Origin: Candidatus Hydrogenedentota bacterium
GTDB lineage: Bacteria > Hydrogenedentota > Hydrogenedentia > Hydrogenedentales > SLHB01
NCBI GenBank assembly: GCA_035416745.1
Contig: DAOLNV010000046.1
Coordinates: forward strand, 8,174 to 25,992
Reading direction: 5' to 3'
Length of the DNA: 17,819 nucleotides
The first letter of the stretch is position 1. The number at the start of each line of letters is the position of its first letter. A program made the translations under genes and the position numbers. Shown one piece after another: positions 1 through 7,442 of this stretch. Below the pieces are notes generated by a model, which was not told where the DNA came from, did not search any database, and saw nothing but the letters and a program-made list of their open reading frames with translations.

Positions 1-462
1 GCCGACGGTTCAGATGTCGACGTTGACATCTCTTCGGGAAACGTCAAGATCAGCGGAACCGACAAGGACGGCGGCACTGTGAATGTGAACGTCGACCGGG
101 GATCAGCAACCGTCACGTCTGAAGACGGCACAACGACCGCCGTCGTCGGCGCGGCCGCCAAGATCCCCGATGATTTTCCGAAAGACGTGCCGCAGTACGC
201 AGGGATGGAAGTCCTCGCCGTGCAGCAGGATTCGGCCAGCGGCTCGGTCAGCGTTACCGCCCAATCTAAAGACGCCGTGGCCAAGATCGTCGCGTATTAC
301 AAGAAAGAGGCCGAGGCGAACGGCTGGGCCCAGGAATCCGAGATGAACCAGGCCGGCACGATGCACATGCTCGTGTACACCAAGAGCGGCCGGAACTTGA
401 ACCTCGTGCTCATGGGCGGCGACGACGGCACCCAGATCCAGTTGACCATCGCAAAAGAGTAG
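1..462 (+). CDS. C-terminal part of a small acidic envelope or secreted protein (5' end outside window)
   Basis: The reading frame is open from the first base to the TAG at 460-462, so the gene begins left of the window. An internal GTG at 79 is not needed as a start. The visible 153 residues fall into two parts. The first ~45 are rich in Asp, Ser, Thr, Gly and Val in short alternating stretches (DVDVDISSG, VNVNVDRGS), which suggests exposed beta strands. After the Pro/Asp-rich linker IPDDFPKDVPQYAG comes a compact ~90-residue domain (VSVTAQ...AKIVAYYKKEAEANGW...NLNLVLMGGDDGTQIQLTIAKE) with alternating strands and one amphipathic helix. Similar layouts are common in small bacterial lipoproteins, but the signal region is missing here. 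I do not recognise a named family. The gene converges on the isomerase gene, with 11 bp between stops. Confidence 0.75.
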   Translation, partial: ADGSDVDVDISSGNVKISGTDKDGGTVNVNVDRGSATVTSEDGTTTAVVGAAAKIPDDFPKDVPQYAGMEVLAVQQDSASGSVSVTAQSKDAVAKIVAYYKKEAEANGWAQESEMNQAGTMHMLVYTKSGRNLNLVLMGGDDGTQIQLTIAKE

Positions 463-473
463 CGCTGCCCGCC

Positions 474-1298
474 TCAGCAGTGCTCGAGGTAGGCGGCCTT
501 GACCTTCTCGAGAAACACGTGTTGATCGGTCGCCCACCACGCATCCGAAAAGATCTCGACCTCGATATCGCCCGTGAATCCCGCCCGCTCGACCCAGGAT
601 CGAATACCCCGGATATCGATGCAGCCTTCGCCCATCAGGCCCCGGTCGTTGAGCAGATCGCGAGTCGGCGTACGCCAGTCGCACACGTGAAACGAGAGAA
701 TGGTCTTGCCTGCCCGGCGGATTTCAGCCTCGAGCCTCGAGTCCCACCAGACGTGGTACACGTCGACTGTCACACCCACGTGATCGTCGCTGAGTTTCGC
801 GGCCATATCGTTGGCATCCGTCAACGTATTCACGGCCGACCGCGCATCCGAGAACATGGGATGGAGGGCCTCGATGGAAAGTTTGACGCCGGCCGCTCTG
901 GCGTCGGGCAGGACCGCCGCGATGCCGTCCGCGATCTGTTTGCGGGCTTCGTGGAGCGGCATGCCGGGTACCGCGCCGCAGACCAGCACGATGAGCGGCG
1001 CGCCGATGGCATGAGCCTCGTCGATCGCGCGGCGGTTGTCGTCGAGGGCGTTCCGGCGCTCCTCCCCCGACGCGGCAGGGAAGAATCCGCCCCGGCACAG
1101 ACTGGTCACGCGCAATCCCGAATCCTTGAGCATGCGCGCCGATTCCTGCACGCCCTGCGGTTCAAGCCACTGGCGCCACACCGTCACGGCGGGCACGCCC
1201 GCCTTCCGGTAGTTGTCAAGACACTCGGCTAACGACCACGGTTTCGTCGTAATCGTGTGAATGCACAATCGCGAGAAATCGGTGAGCTTTTCCGCCAT
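474..1298 (-). CDS. Sugar phosphate isomerase/epimerase-like TIM barrel (xylose isomerase-like, AP_endonuc_2 family)
   Basis: This 274-residue protein has the usual length for cytoplasmic xylose-isomerase-like barrels and no signal peptide. Residues that match the metal-binding positions of the family are Glu143 (LSIEALHP), Asp179 and His182 (VTVDVYHVWWD), His204 (SFHVCDW) and Glu246 or Glu248 (GDIEVEIFSD). These proteins isomerise, epimerise or eliminate keto sugars and sugar acids, and the substrate cannot be read from sequence. The ATG at 1298 is preceded by AAGGAG with an 8-nt spacer, and that site overlaps the stop codon of the Gfo/Idh gene upstream (12 bp apart). Translation of the two is therefore probably coupled, and this is the last gene of the GH88 operon. 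A close partnership with the oxidoreductase is likely. The family call is secure and the reaction is not. Confidence 0.88.
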   Translation of the reverse strand: MAEKLTDFSRLCIHTITTKPWSLAECLDNYRKAGVPAVTVWRQWLEPQGVQESARMLKDSGLRVTSLCRGGFFPAASGEERRNALDDNRRAIDEAHAIGAPLIVLVCGAVPGMPLHEARKQIADGIAAVLPDARAAGVKLSIEALHPMFSDARSAVNTLTDANDMAAKLSDDHVGVTVDVYHVWWDSRLEAEIRRAGKTILSFHVCDWRTPTRDLLNDRGLMGEGCIDIRGIRSWVERAGFTGDIEVEIFSDAWWATDQHVFLEKVKAAYLEHC

Positions 1299-1310
1299 TT
1301 CGGATACTCC

Positions 1311-2459
1311 TTAGTCAAGGTCCGGCACGTCGACCCAGCGGCGCTCATGCCAGGACCGGTGCCCGAGTTCCGCGAGCTGCACGCCCTTCGCCCCCTCCTT
1401 GAGGTCCCACCGGAACGGTTCGTCTTTCACCACGTGCCGGAGGAAGAGTTCCCACTCGGCTTTGAACGCGTTTTCATAGACCTGGTTGTCGGGCATGCGC
1501 ATCCAGTTCGCGTAATAGTCGATAGGACTGGGAATGTCGGGGTTCCAGACCGGTTTCGGGGTTACCGAATGCGGCTGGACATAGCACTCGCGGAGCCCCG
1601 CGACGGCAGAGCCTTTCATCCCGTCAACGTGAACCGTCAACAGGTCGTCGCGCCGCACCCGCGTGCACCACGACGAATTGAAGTGACAGATGATGCCGCG
1701 GTCCGTGATGAACGTGGCGTAGGCGGCGTCGTCCGTGTCGCAATCGAAGGGAGCGCCGTTCTCGTCCCGGCGTTTCTTGACATGGGTCGCGCCTACGCAA
1801 CAGACCGAGGTGATGTTGCCGAAGAGGTTGTCGACAAGATAGCGCCAGTGGCACAGCATGTCGACGATGATGCCGCCGCCCTCGGCCTTGCGATAGTTCC
1901 ACGACGGACGCTGCATCGGCTGATCCTCGCCCGTGAACACCCAGTAGCCGAACTCGCCGCGCACGGCCAGAAGCTCGCCGAAGAACCCCGTGTCCAGCAG
2001 ATACTTCAGCTTGAGAAATCCCGGAAGCCACAGCTTGTCCTGCACCACCCCGTGCTTCACGCCCGCCTTCTTGGCAAGTTTGTACAGCTCATAGGCTTCC
2101 TTCGAGTTTGTGCCCGTGGGTTTCTCGCAGTAGACGTGTTTCCCGGCGTCGATGGCCTGTTTCACGCATTCGTACCGCCGCAGCGTCGTCTGCGCATCGA
2201 AATATACGTCATACCTGCTGTCAGACAGTGCCGCACCGAGTTCCGTGGTCCACGGCAGGCCGCCATGCGCCTGGGACAGCTTCTCGAGCTTGGCCGCGTT
2301 GCGCCCGACCAGCATGGGCTCGGGCATGATTGTCTCATCCGCGCCAACCTTGACCCCGCCTTGTGCGCGAATGGCCAGGAGCGACCGGATCAGGTGCTGA
2401 TTGGTCCCCATCCGTCCCGTGACGCCGTTCATGATGATGCCCAGCTGATGAGTTTTCAT
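1311..2459 (-). CDS. Gfo/Idh/MocA family NAD(P)-dependent oxidoreductase
   Basis: The product is 382 residues long. It opens with a Rossmann fold carrying the glycine-rich turn GVTGRMG (12-18). The family signature EKP lies at 112-114 (HVYCEKPTG), with the conserved Lys113. The C-terminal alpha/beta domain carries GGGIIVDMLCHW (194-205), whose Asp200 and His204 fit the usual catalytic Asp-xxx-His pair. There is no signal peptide or Tat motif, so it should act in the cytoplasm, unlike the Tat-exported members common in Planctomycetota. Members oxidise a sugar or cyclitol hydroxyl, often at C3. The segment after the glycine turn (about 30-50) is longer than in the simplest members. GAGAGGA lies 8 nt before the ATG at 2459. 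It is 44 bp downstream of the GH88 gene and 12 bp upstream of the isomerase gene, so it is the middle gene of an operon. Confidence 0.93.
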   Translation of the reverse strand: MKTHQLGIIMNGVTGRMGTNQHLIRSLLAIRAQGGVKVGADETIMPEPMLVGRNAAKLEKLSQAHGGLPWTTELGAALSDSRYDVYFDAQTTLRRYECVKQAIDAGKHVYCEKPTGTNSKEAYELYKLAKKAGVKHGVVQDKLWLPGFLKLKYLLDTGFFGELLAVRGEFGYWVFTGEDQPMQRPSWNYRKAEGGGIIVDMLCHWRYLVDNLFGNITSVCCVGATHVKKRRDENGAPFDCDTDDAAYATFITDRGIICHFNSSWCTRVRRDDLLTVHVDGMKGSAVAGLRECYVQPHSVTPKPVWNPDIPSPIDYYANWMRMPDNQVYENAFKAEWELFLRHVVKDEPFRWDLKEGAKGVQLAELGHRSWHERRWVDVPDLD

Positions 2460-2503
2460 TGCGCAATCCTCTCTTTTGGCACGCCTCGCCTTACCCGCAT
2501 TCT

Positions 2504-3868
2504 CTACGCGAAAAACGTCAGATACGGCCCGCCTTTGATCTCACGCTGCAGATATACCGCCAGTTCCATGGCATGGTAATCGCCCCACATCGACGATTCG
2601 CCGAAAGGCACCTTTTTCCCGCGAGGCACGTAGTCCCATCCATTCGGCCGGTGATAGACCGAGTGCAGAATCAAACCGTGATGCGCCGGTTTCTCCGAGA
2701 GGTACGGCGGCGCAAACAGGGTTTTCGCGACGGTCAGTCCCGCCTGGTAGTACTTCTTCCCTTCACCTTCGATATCCAGCACATGCCCCAGCCGCAACAA
2801 TCCCTGAGCGGAGATCACAGCCGCCGAACTGTCCACGGGCTCGTAGGGATTGTCCGGCTTCGAAGGTTCTTCCAGATGACGCGGCATCCTGGCCAGACCC
2901 GGCGCGCCCGTGTCCCAATACGGCACGCCGTCCGCCGGGGTGTTGGCAATGTAGAAGTCGGCGGTCGCTGTCGCCGCTTTGAGCATCATGTTGCGGATGG
3001 CCTTGCCGTCCCCGATTTGCTCCAATTCGCTGTCGCTGAAGGTATCCAGGCACTCCAACTCCTCGGCGTATCCCAGTATCACCCAGGCAAGGCCGCGCGT
3101 CCACGTGGTAAACGGCGAATATCCCTGTTGCGTGCTCGGACAGCGGTACTTGCCGTCCTTGGTGTTGAAGATGCTTTCGTGCGCGACCCGTCCCCGCACG
3201 TCGTACCGGTCCCGCCCCTCGCCATAGTACACATTGTACTGCGCGGTTGCCGCGGCATGCAGAATGCCGCGTTCCAACAGCGAAATGCGCGCATCGTTCT
3301 CGCCCATAAGACAGTGGCCGAGCTTGTGCGCGAGCATGAGCGAACGAACGGAGCGAATTGTATCGCTGAACAGCGAATGAGGACCGTTGAACGAGTAAAT
3401 GTAGCCGGGACCGTAATACAGAGGGGTCCAGCGCGCCGCCTGGACCGCCCCCGAGACCTTCAACGCCATTTCGTAGAAGTGCATCGAATCAGGCGTCTCG
3501 AGTGTGCGGCCCTCTATCGCCAGGCGACGCAGGTTGCCGTACGTGGATATGTTGTTGAACCCGTGGTCATGCACTCCGATGTGGCTGACGTGCGGCGCCA
3601 TATATCGGATGGTGTTCCCGCGGCCCATCGTAAAGAAGGCCGAGTCGTCCGTCGCGTCGAACTGCAGAATCTGGCACCCGAACTGAAACCCCTGGGTCCA
3701 TTCCGTCCAGCCCCGCGCCGTGTACTTGCCTTGCCGCGTGAACACCGGCGAACCCGCCGCAGGGTCCCACGCCGTGTTCAACGCATGGATCTTCTTTCCG
3801 GACAGCTCGAAAAAGCGCTCCAATGCTTTTTCGAAACTCTTCGGAGTCAAACGACGATCAATCTTCAC
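2504..3868 (-). CDS. Glycoside hydrolase family 88-like unsaturated glucuronyl hydrolase
   Basis: This is a 454-residue alpha/alpha-barrel protein, longer than Bacillus-type UGL (about 380). Hallmarks of GH88 are HDHGF (100-104), with Asp101 at the place of the first catalytic Asp; SDTIRSVRSLMLAH (168-181), with Asp169 as the probable second Asp; TWTRGLAW (255-262); GVPYWD (314-319); DSSAAVISAQGLL (346-358); and GESSMWGDYHAMELAVYL (423-440), equivalent to the family's WGDYY segment. Enzymes of this family remove the 4,5-unsaturated uronic acid left by polysaccharide lyases, by hydrating the vinyl ether. No signal peptide is visible, as for known cytoplasmic UGLs. The start is a GTG at 3868 with a purine-rich stretch (GGGGAAG) just upstream; no ATG lies near. 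It is the first gene of a three-gene operon. Substrate (glycosaminoglycan, ulvan, xanthan or another uronan) is unknown, and no lyase gene is in view. Confidence 0.85.
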   Translation of the reverse strand: MKIDRRLTPKSFEKALERFFELSGKKIHALNTAWDPAAGSPVFTRQGKYTARGWTEWTQGFQFGCQILQFDATDDSAFFTMGRGNTIRYMAPHVSHIGVHDHGFNNISTYGNLRRLAIEGRTLETPDSMHFYEMALKVSGAVQAARWTPLYYGPGYIYSFNGPHSLFSDTIRSVRSLMLAHKLGHCLMGENDARISLLERGILHAAATAQYNVYYGEGRDRYDVRGRVAHESIFNTKDGKYRCPSTQQGYSPFTTWTRGLAWVILGYAEELECLDTFSDSELEQIGDGKAIRNMMLKAATATADFYIANTPADGVPYWDTGAPGLARMPRHLEEPSKPDNPYEPVDSSAAVISAQGLLRLGHVLDIEGEGKKYYQAGLTVAKTLFAPPYLSEKPAHHGLILHSVYHRPNGWDYVPRGKKVPFGESSMWGDYHAMELAVYLQREIKGGPYLTFFA

Positions 3869-3934
3869 GGTGCTTCCCCACTTCCTTCAGAGAGACTCCT
3901 CTCCTCTTTGGCATAGCGCACCCGCTGAACTCAA

Positions 3935-3964
3935 ATGATAGCCAATAAGACCGGTGTGGGACAA
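3935..3964 (-). promoter_or_regulatory. Candidate sigma70-type promoter of the GH88 operon
   Basis: On the minus strand TTGTCC (3964-3959) lies 18 nt before TATCAT (3940-3935). The boxes match the sigma70 consensus at 4 of 6 and 5 of 6 positions. Transcription would start near 3928 and give a leader of about 60 nt before the GTG at 3868. This is read by eye only, and sigma factors of this organism are unknown. Confidence 0.45.
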
Positions 3965-4199
3965 TTCAGGGGCCGTAGCTACCCAAACGGAAATTCTGGG
4001 GGCTCTCAAAGACGTACGGAGCCGGCGGTATCAGTGGCATTGACAGACGATGCCGATGAGGGTACGGGGATGGGGAGACGCCAACATCCCGCTGTGTGGA
4101 GGGGAGTTCCGTGCGGCTTGATTGTTGTGGTGCTGCTTGGCTATCCCTCGATTGCCACGGTTTCGGTCCGTTCATCGTGTATCAGGGCAAGCGGTCTAG
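3965..4199. other. Gene-free stretch upstream of the glycosidase relic
   Basis: All six frames give only short, low-quality reading frames here and none resembles a protein I know. It may contain badly decayed upstream sequence of the relic at 4200-4512, but I find no motif to show it. No hairpin with a T run, no RNA gene and no repeat was noticed. Confidence 0.4.
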
Positions 4200-4512
4200 T
4201 ACGACCCTAAGCTTGAGAAATACGCCGCCTACGGCCGGTTCGGCGGGGTCGGATGCCAAGCCGCCCGGACAGAATCTTCGGATTTTGTCCACTGGAGCGA
4301 GCCGGGGTTGGTGATTGCGCCTGATGAACGCGATGGTCCCAATACGCGGTTTTGCGGCATCAGCGTCGACCTCCGCGAAGGCATCTATACCGGAATGCTG
4401 TGGATGTTCTGGATCGAGCACACGAACGTGGGGCGGATTGATTTTCAGCTGTGCCACTCACGTGACGGCAAGACTTGGGTCCGCGATCCGGAGCGGATCG
4501 TGTTTGTACCTC
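4200..4512 (+). pseudogene. Relic of a GH32/GH43-like five-bladed glycosidase (internal fragment)
   Basis: One frame reads YDPKLEKYAAYGRFG, then RTESSDFVHWSEPGLVIAPDE, GPNTRFCGISVDLREGIYTGMLWMFW, and GRIDFQLCHSRDGKTWVRDPERIVFVPL. This order of motifs (D-P-x-L-x-K-Y-x-A-Y, S-x-D-F-x-H-W-S-x-P, N-T-x-F-x-G-x-S, I-D-x-Q-L-x-x-S-R-D-G-x-x-W) is typical of a GH32/GH43-like family frequent in Planctomycetota-type genomes. Those proteins usually have 400 or more residues. Here the frame is interrupted at 4197-4199 by TAG, just before YDPKL, where a one-base change from TGG (Trp) would explain it. The homologous part ends at about 4512, where the oppositely oriented esterase gene ends. No credible N-terminal part is found upstream. 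A translated piece starting at TTG 4308 would lack most of the fold, so I call it a decayed remnant. Confidence 0.6.
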
Positions 4513-4515
4513 TGA

Positions 4516-5712
4516 CTATTGCTTCAGCCACTTTTCGAGCCATGCGATAGCGTCGTCTTGAGCCGGTATTTTAAGCGAATGGGGTTCGTCGTAATAGTTG
4601 CAGACGAACCGGTCCGCGGCGCCCATTTTCCCGTAGACGGCGGCGATCTTCTTTTCGGCCGCCTGCATGCCCTCGAGCGTAAACAGCGAATCCTTGAGAC
4701 AGTTGATAACCATGAGCGGGTTGGGAGCGTTGAGGGTCACCACGTCGGGGAGGTCGAGGAAGTTGTGCTGCCGGGGCACGTAAACCATCCATGTGTGCGA
4801 ATGGACGTGGTCGTACAGCAGTCCGCCGTAGGTGGTCATCCAGCCCGCGACAACGCCGCACTTGATGCGCGGGTCGAGAGCGAAAAGATGGGCGCTCCGG
4901 AAACCCCCGATCGAAAGGCCGAGGCACCCGATCCGCCCGGGATCCACCTCGGGGCGTGTCACGAGATAGTCCACACTCGCGCGGTCGCCCTGAAAGAGAA
5001 TGCCGGGCCAGGTGGTGCCTGCGGCAAACATGGTCTTGGCCATCAAATCTTCGTGACGGGCGGCGACGGGATTGAAGAGCTGCACGTAATCGTTGGTTCC
5101 CGGCTCCTTATCCCGTAACTGTGCGGCAAAATGGCTCGGAATCTGGGTGACATCCAGGCGCTGCGCGCCAAAATAGAACGCGTCGGGCACAAGGACGACA
5201 AAACCGTGCCGCACGAGTTCATCCGCAAACGGCCGCCCCCCGTACGTGCCGTTGATGAGGTCCTGAAGCGCCTGCACCGGGTTCTCGGTCCCGGTAATCT
5301 TCTCTTTGCCGTAGTAATAAAAGCCGCTGTGACAATGCAGAGCCACCACGGCGGGGGCGGGCGCGTCGAGTCCGTCGGGAATGAGCAGAAAAGCCTCGGT
5401 CGCCCGGTCCGCCGCGATGTTATACCGAACGAGATGGCAGGTGTAACCGTTTTTCTTCACGGTTTCGAGGATTTCGGCGTTGGGCGCGGAAGGAACGGGG
5501 TCGTAGGAGAGGAGCTCATGCATCCGGTCGCGCCCCTGCCGCCGCCATGCGTCCGCGTCGGGCCAGTCCTGGGCGAGATACGAGAGGGGAAACGCGGAGC
5601 GTCCGGCGTAGTCCTCGAACATGGGAAAGAAATTGCCCACGTCGCTCCTGGGCTCGCGGGCGTCCGCGGCGCACAGCGCCAGGGGCAGGCAAATCAACAG
5701 CGAGGTGGCCAT
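4516..5712 (-). CDS. Secreted alpha/beta hydrolase, dienelactone hydrolase / Abhydrolase_7-type esterase
   Basis: The 398-residue product begins with a short Sec signal, MATSLLICLPLALCAADA, probably cleaved near residue 18. The hydrolase core has the nucleophile elbow GLSIGG (265-270), with Ser267. The rest of the triad fits Asp341 (NCLKDSLF) and His378 (DEPHSL). HCHSGF (126-131) is a likely oxyanion-hole strand. Proteins of this class in glycan-degrading bacteria are often deacetylating or glucuronoyl esterases, but substrate is not readable. The open frame extends upstream to 5943, but that extension is Arg/Ala-rich non-coding-like sequence. AGGAGA six nt before the ATG at 5712, plus the signal peptide, fixes the start. 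It lies 136 bp downstream of the orphan sugar-ABC ATPase and could share its transcript. Confidence 0.85.
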   Translation of the reverse strand: MATSLLICLPLALCAADAREPRSDVGNFFPMFEDYAGRSAFPLSYLAQDWPDADAWRRQGRDRMHELLSYDPVPSAPNAEILETVKKNGYTCHLVRYNIAADRATEAFLLIPDGLDAPAPAVVALHCHSGFYYYGKEKITGTENPVQALQDLINGTYGGRPFADELVRHGFVVLVPDAFYFGAQRLDVTQIPSHFAAQLRDKEPGTNDYVQLFNPVAARHEDLMAKTMFAAGTTWPGILFQGDRASVDYLVTRPEVDPGRIGCLGLSIGGFRSAHLFALDPRIKCGVVAGWMTTYGGLLYDHVHSHTWMVYVPRQHNFLDLPDVVTLNAPNPLMVINCLKDSLFTLEGMQAAEKKIAAVYGKMGAADRFVCNYYDEPHSLKIPAQDDAIAWLEKWLKQ

Positions 5713-5718
5713 AGCGGA

Positions 5719-5724
5719 TCTCCT
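5719..5724 (-). promoter_or_regulatory. Ribosome binding site deciding the esterase start
   Basis: AGGAGA on the minus strand, with a 6-nt spacer to the ATG at 5712. It supports this start over in-frame starts as far as 5943, and a signal peptide follows directly. Confidence 0.7.
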
Positions 5725-5848
5725 GTTCTCTTTGAGATGTTCGAGTTTCCTCTGTACGCCTTTGGCTGCTGAAATACGCGCGCTTTTTCGGCAGGACCGC
5801 GTCCGCTCGCGACGGATTGCGTTAGCCCGGGCGGCTCTCGGCGCTGCG

Positions 5849-7354
5849 CTAGACCTTGGCCAGCGTTTCGCCCGTTGCGAGGCGCATGATGCGTTCCTGA
5901 TCGGCTTCGGCGCGCGGCAATTCCCCAGCCAGATGCCCCTCATGCATGACGAGAATGCGGTCGCACATGCCCAATACCTCGGGCAATTCGCTCGAGATCA
6001 TCAGGATGCAAACACCGTTGCGGACCAGCTCGTTCATCAGCTTATAGATCTCCACCTTCGCCCCTACGTCGATACCGCGCGTGGGCTCGTCGAAGATCAG
6101 CACCCGGCAATCCGTGAAGAGCCACTTGGCCAAAACGAGTTTCTGCTGGTTGCCGCCGCTGAGGTTCTGGGCTGTCTGCTCGATCGTAGGGGTCTTGATG
6201 CGCAGTTCGTCCACGTATTTGAGGGTCACCTGCCGTTCACGCCCGCGGTCCACAAAAAGAAACTTGACCAGGTCCTTCAGATTGGCCAGGGTCGTGTTTT
6301 CGCGCACCGTCATGCCCAGCACAAGACCCTGGTTCTTGCGGTCCTCGGTGAGCAATCCGATCCCCTGGCGGATGGCATCCTGGGGCGAGGTGACGGTAAT
6401 GGGAACGCCATTCAAAAACAGTTGGCCGGCTTCGATCTTGTCGGCGCCGAAGATCGCCCGGGCAACCTCGGTGCGGCCCGCGCCAACCAGTCCCGTCAAC
6501 CCCATGAGCTCCCCCTTGTGCAGACTGAAACTGATGTCCTGGAAAGAGCCGCCGATGGACATATGCTCGACACGAAGGACCTCTTCGCCGCGCTCAAAAT
6601 GCTCCTTGGGTAACTCGTCCTTGAGTTCACGGCCGACCATCATGTGGATGATGTCTTCGCGGCGCATGTCGGAAACGTCGTGGGTGCCGATGTACTGTCC
6701 ATCGCGCATAACGGTGACCCGGTCGCCTATCTCGAAGATCTCTTCGAGGCGGTGCGAGATATAGATCATGCCGATGCCGTCTTTCTTCAGCCCGCGAATC
6801 AGGTCAAACAGCGCCTTGAGTTCGTGATCGGTAAGCGTGGCTGACGGCTCGTCCATAACAATGACTTTCGAGCTGAACGACAATGCCTTGGCGATCTCGA
6901 CGATCTGCTGCTGAGCGACGCTGCATTCATTGACCGGCTTGCGCACATCGAGATCGGTGCGCACCCGCCCGAGAAGTTCGCGAGCGTCTCGGTACATCTT
7001 CGACCAATCGATGAAAGGCGTTTTGCCCAGGCGAGGCTCGCGCCCCAGGAAGATATTCTCCGCCACGCTGAGGAATGGACTCAGATTGAACTCCTGGTAG
7101 ATCATGCTGATGCCAAGCTGCTGGGCCTGGTGCGGCGAGGTAATGGCGACCGGCTCTCCCGATAGGCGGATCTCCCCGGAGTCCATCGGGATCGCGCCTG
7201 CCAGAACCTTCATGAGAGTGGACTTTCCCGCGCCGTTCTCGCCCACGAGGCAATGCACCTCGCCGGGGCGAAGGGTCAGCTGGCCGTGATCCACCGCCAA
7301 AACGCCCGGAAAGCGCTTGACGATATTCTGCATCTCCAGGACATACTCGCTCAT
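5849..7354 (-). CDS. Sugar ABC importer ATP-binding protein, RbsA/MglA/XylG type (tandem ATPase)
   Basis: The 501-residue protein has two fused ATPase domains, the hallmark of monosaccharide importers of the CUT2 class. Domain 1 has Walker A GENGAGKS (38-45), Q-loop QEF (87-89), the family's degenerate signature CSVAQQQIVEIA (144-155), Walker B VIVMDEPSA (164-172) and switch His201. Domain 2 has the degenerate Walker A GLVGAGRTE (288-296) typical of RbsA, signature LSGGNQQK (398-405) and Walker B VLIFDEPTRGID (418-429). It works at the inner face of the membrane with a permease dimer and a binding protein, and neither is encoded in this window. A GTG at 7360 is in frame, but GGAG 8 nt before the ATG at 7354 favours the latter. 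The gap of 88 bp to the btuC-like gene upstream may hold its promoter. The family is certain and the sugar is unknown. Confidence 0.92.
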   Translation of the reverse strand: MSEYVLEMQNIVKRFPGVLAVDHGQLTLRPGEVHCLVGENGAGKSTLMKVLAGAIPMDSGEIRLSGEPVAITSPHQAQQLGISMIYQEFNLSPFLSVAENIFLGREPRLGKTPFIDWSKMYRDARELLGRVRTDLDVRKPVNECSVAQQQIVEIAKALSFSSKVIVMDEPSATLTDHELKALFDLIRGLKKDGIGMIYISHRLEEIFEIGDRVTVMRDGQYIGTHDVSDMRREDIIHMMVGRELKDELPKEHFERGEEVLRVEHMSIGGSFQDISFSLHKGELMGLTGLVGAGRTEVARAIFGADKIEAGQLFLNGVPITVTSPQDAIRQGIGLLTEDRKNQGLVLGMTVRENTTLANLKDLVKFLFVDRGRERQVTLKYVDELRIKTPTIEQTAQNLSGGNQQKLVLAKWLFTDCRVLIFDEPTRGIDVGAKVEIYKLMNELVRNGVCILMISSELPEVLGMCDRILVMHEGHLAGELPRAEADQERIMRLATGETLAKV

Positions 7355-7442
7355 CGGCACGACTCCATCGAGGGTTTTCCGAGGCGTTAGCCTACCCTTT
7401 TTGATTCCAGGTTCGCAAGGAGGCTGTGCCCGCGGTTGCCGG

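Noticed and set aside
469..496. Hairpin between the convergent stops (CCGCCT with AGGCGG) as a terminator
   Set aside because: Only six base pairs with a 16-nt loop and no T run on either side.
1257..2579. Long plus-strand open frame opposite the Gfo/Idh gene, and similar ones at 2459-3916, 480-1232, 5621-6613 and 7317-8756
   Set aside because: They lie antisense to genes with clear family motifs. Their translations are Arg/His/Pro/Gly-rich with no recognisable domain, as expected for antisense frames in GC-rich DNA.
4308..4550. The 80-codon plus-strand open frame as an intact small gene
   Set aside because: Its similarity starts upstream at 4200, it begins at a TTG inside a conserved motif, and its last codons run into the esterase gene without similarity. 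A relic fits better.
5713..5943. N-terminal extension of the esterase to 5943
   Set aside because: The extra 77 residues are Arg/Ala-rich and would bury a good signal peptide. A proper ribosome site precedes ATG 5712.
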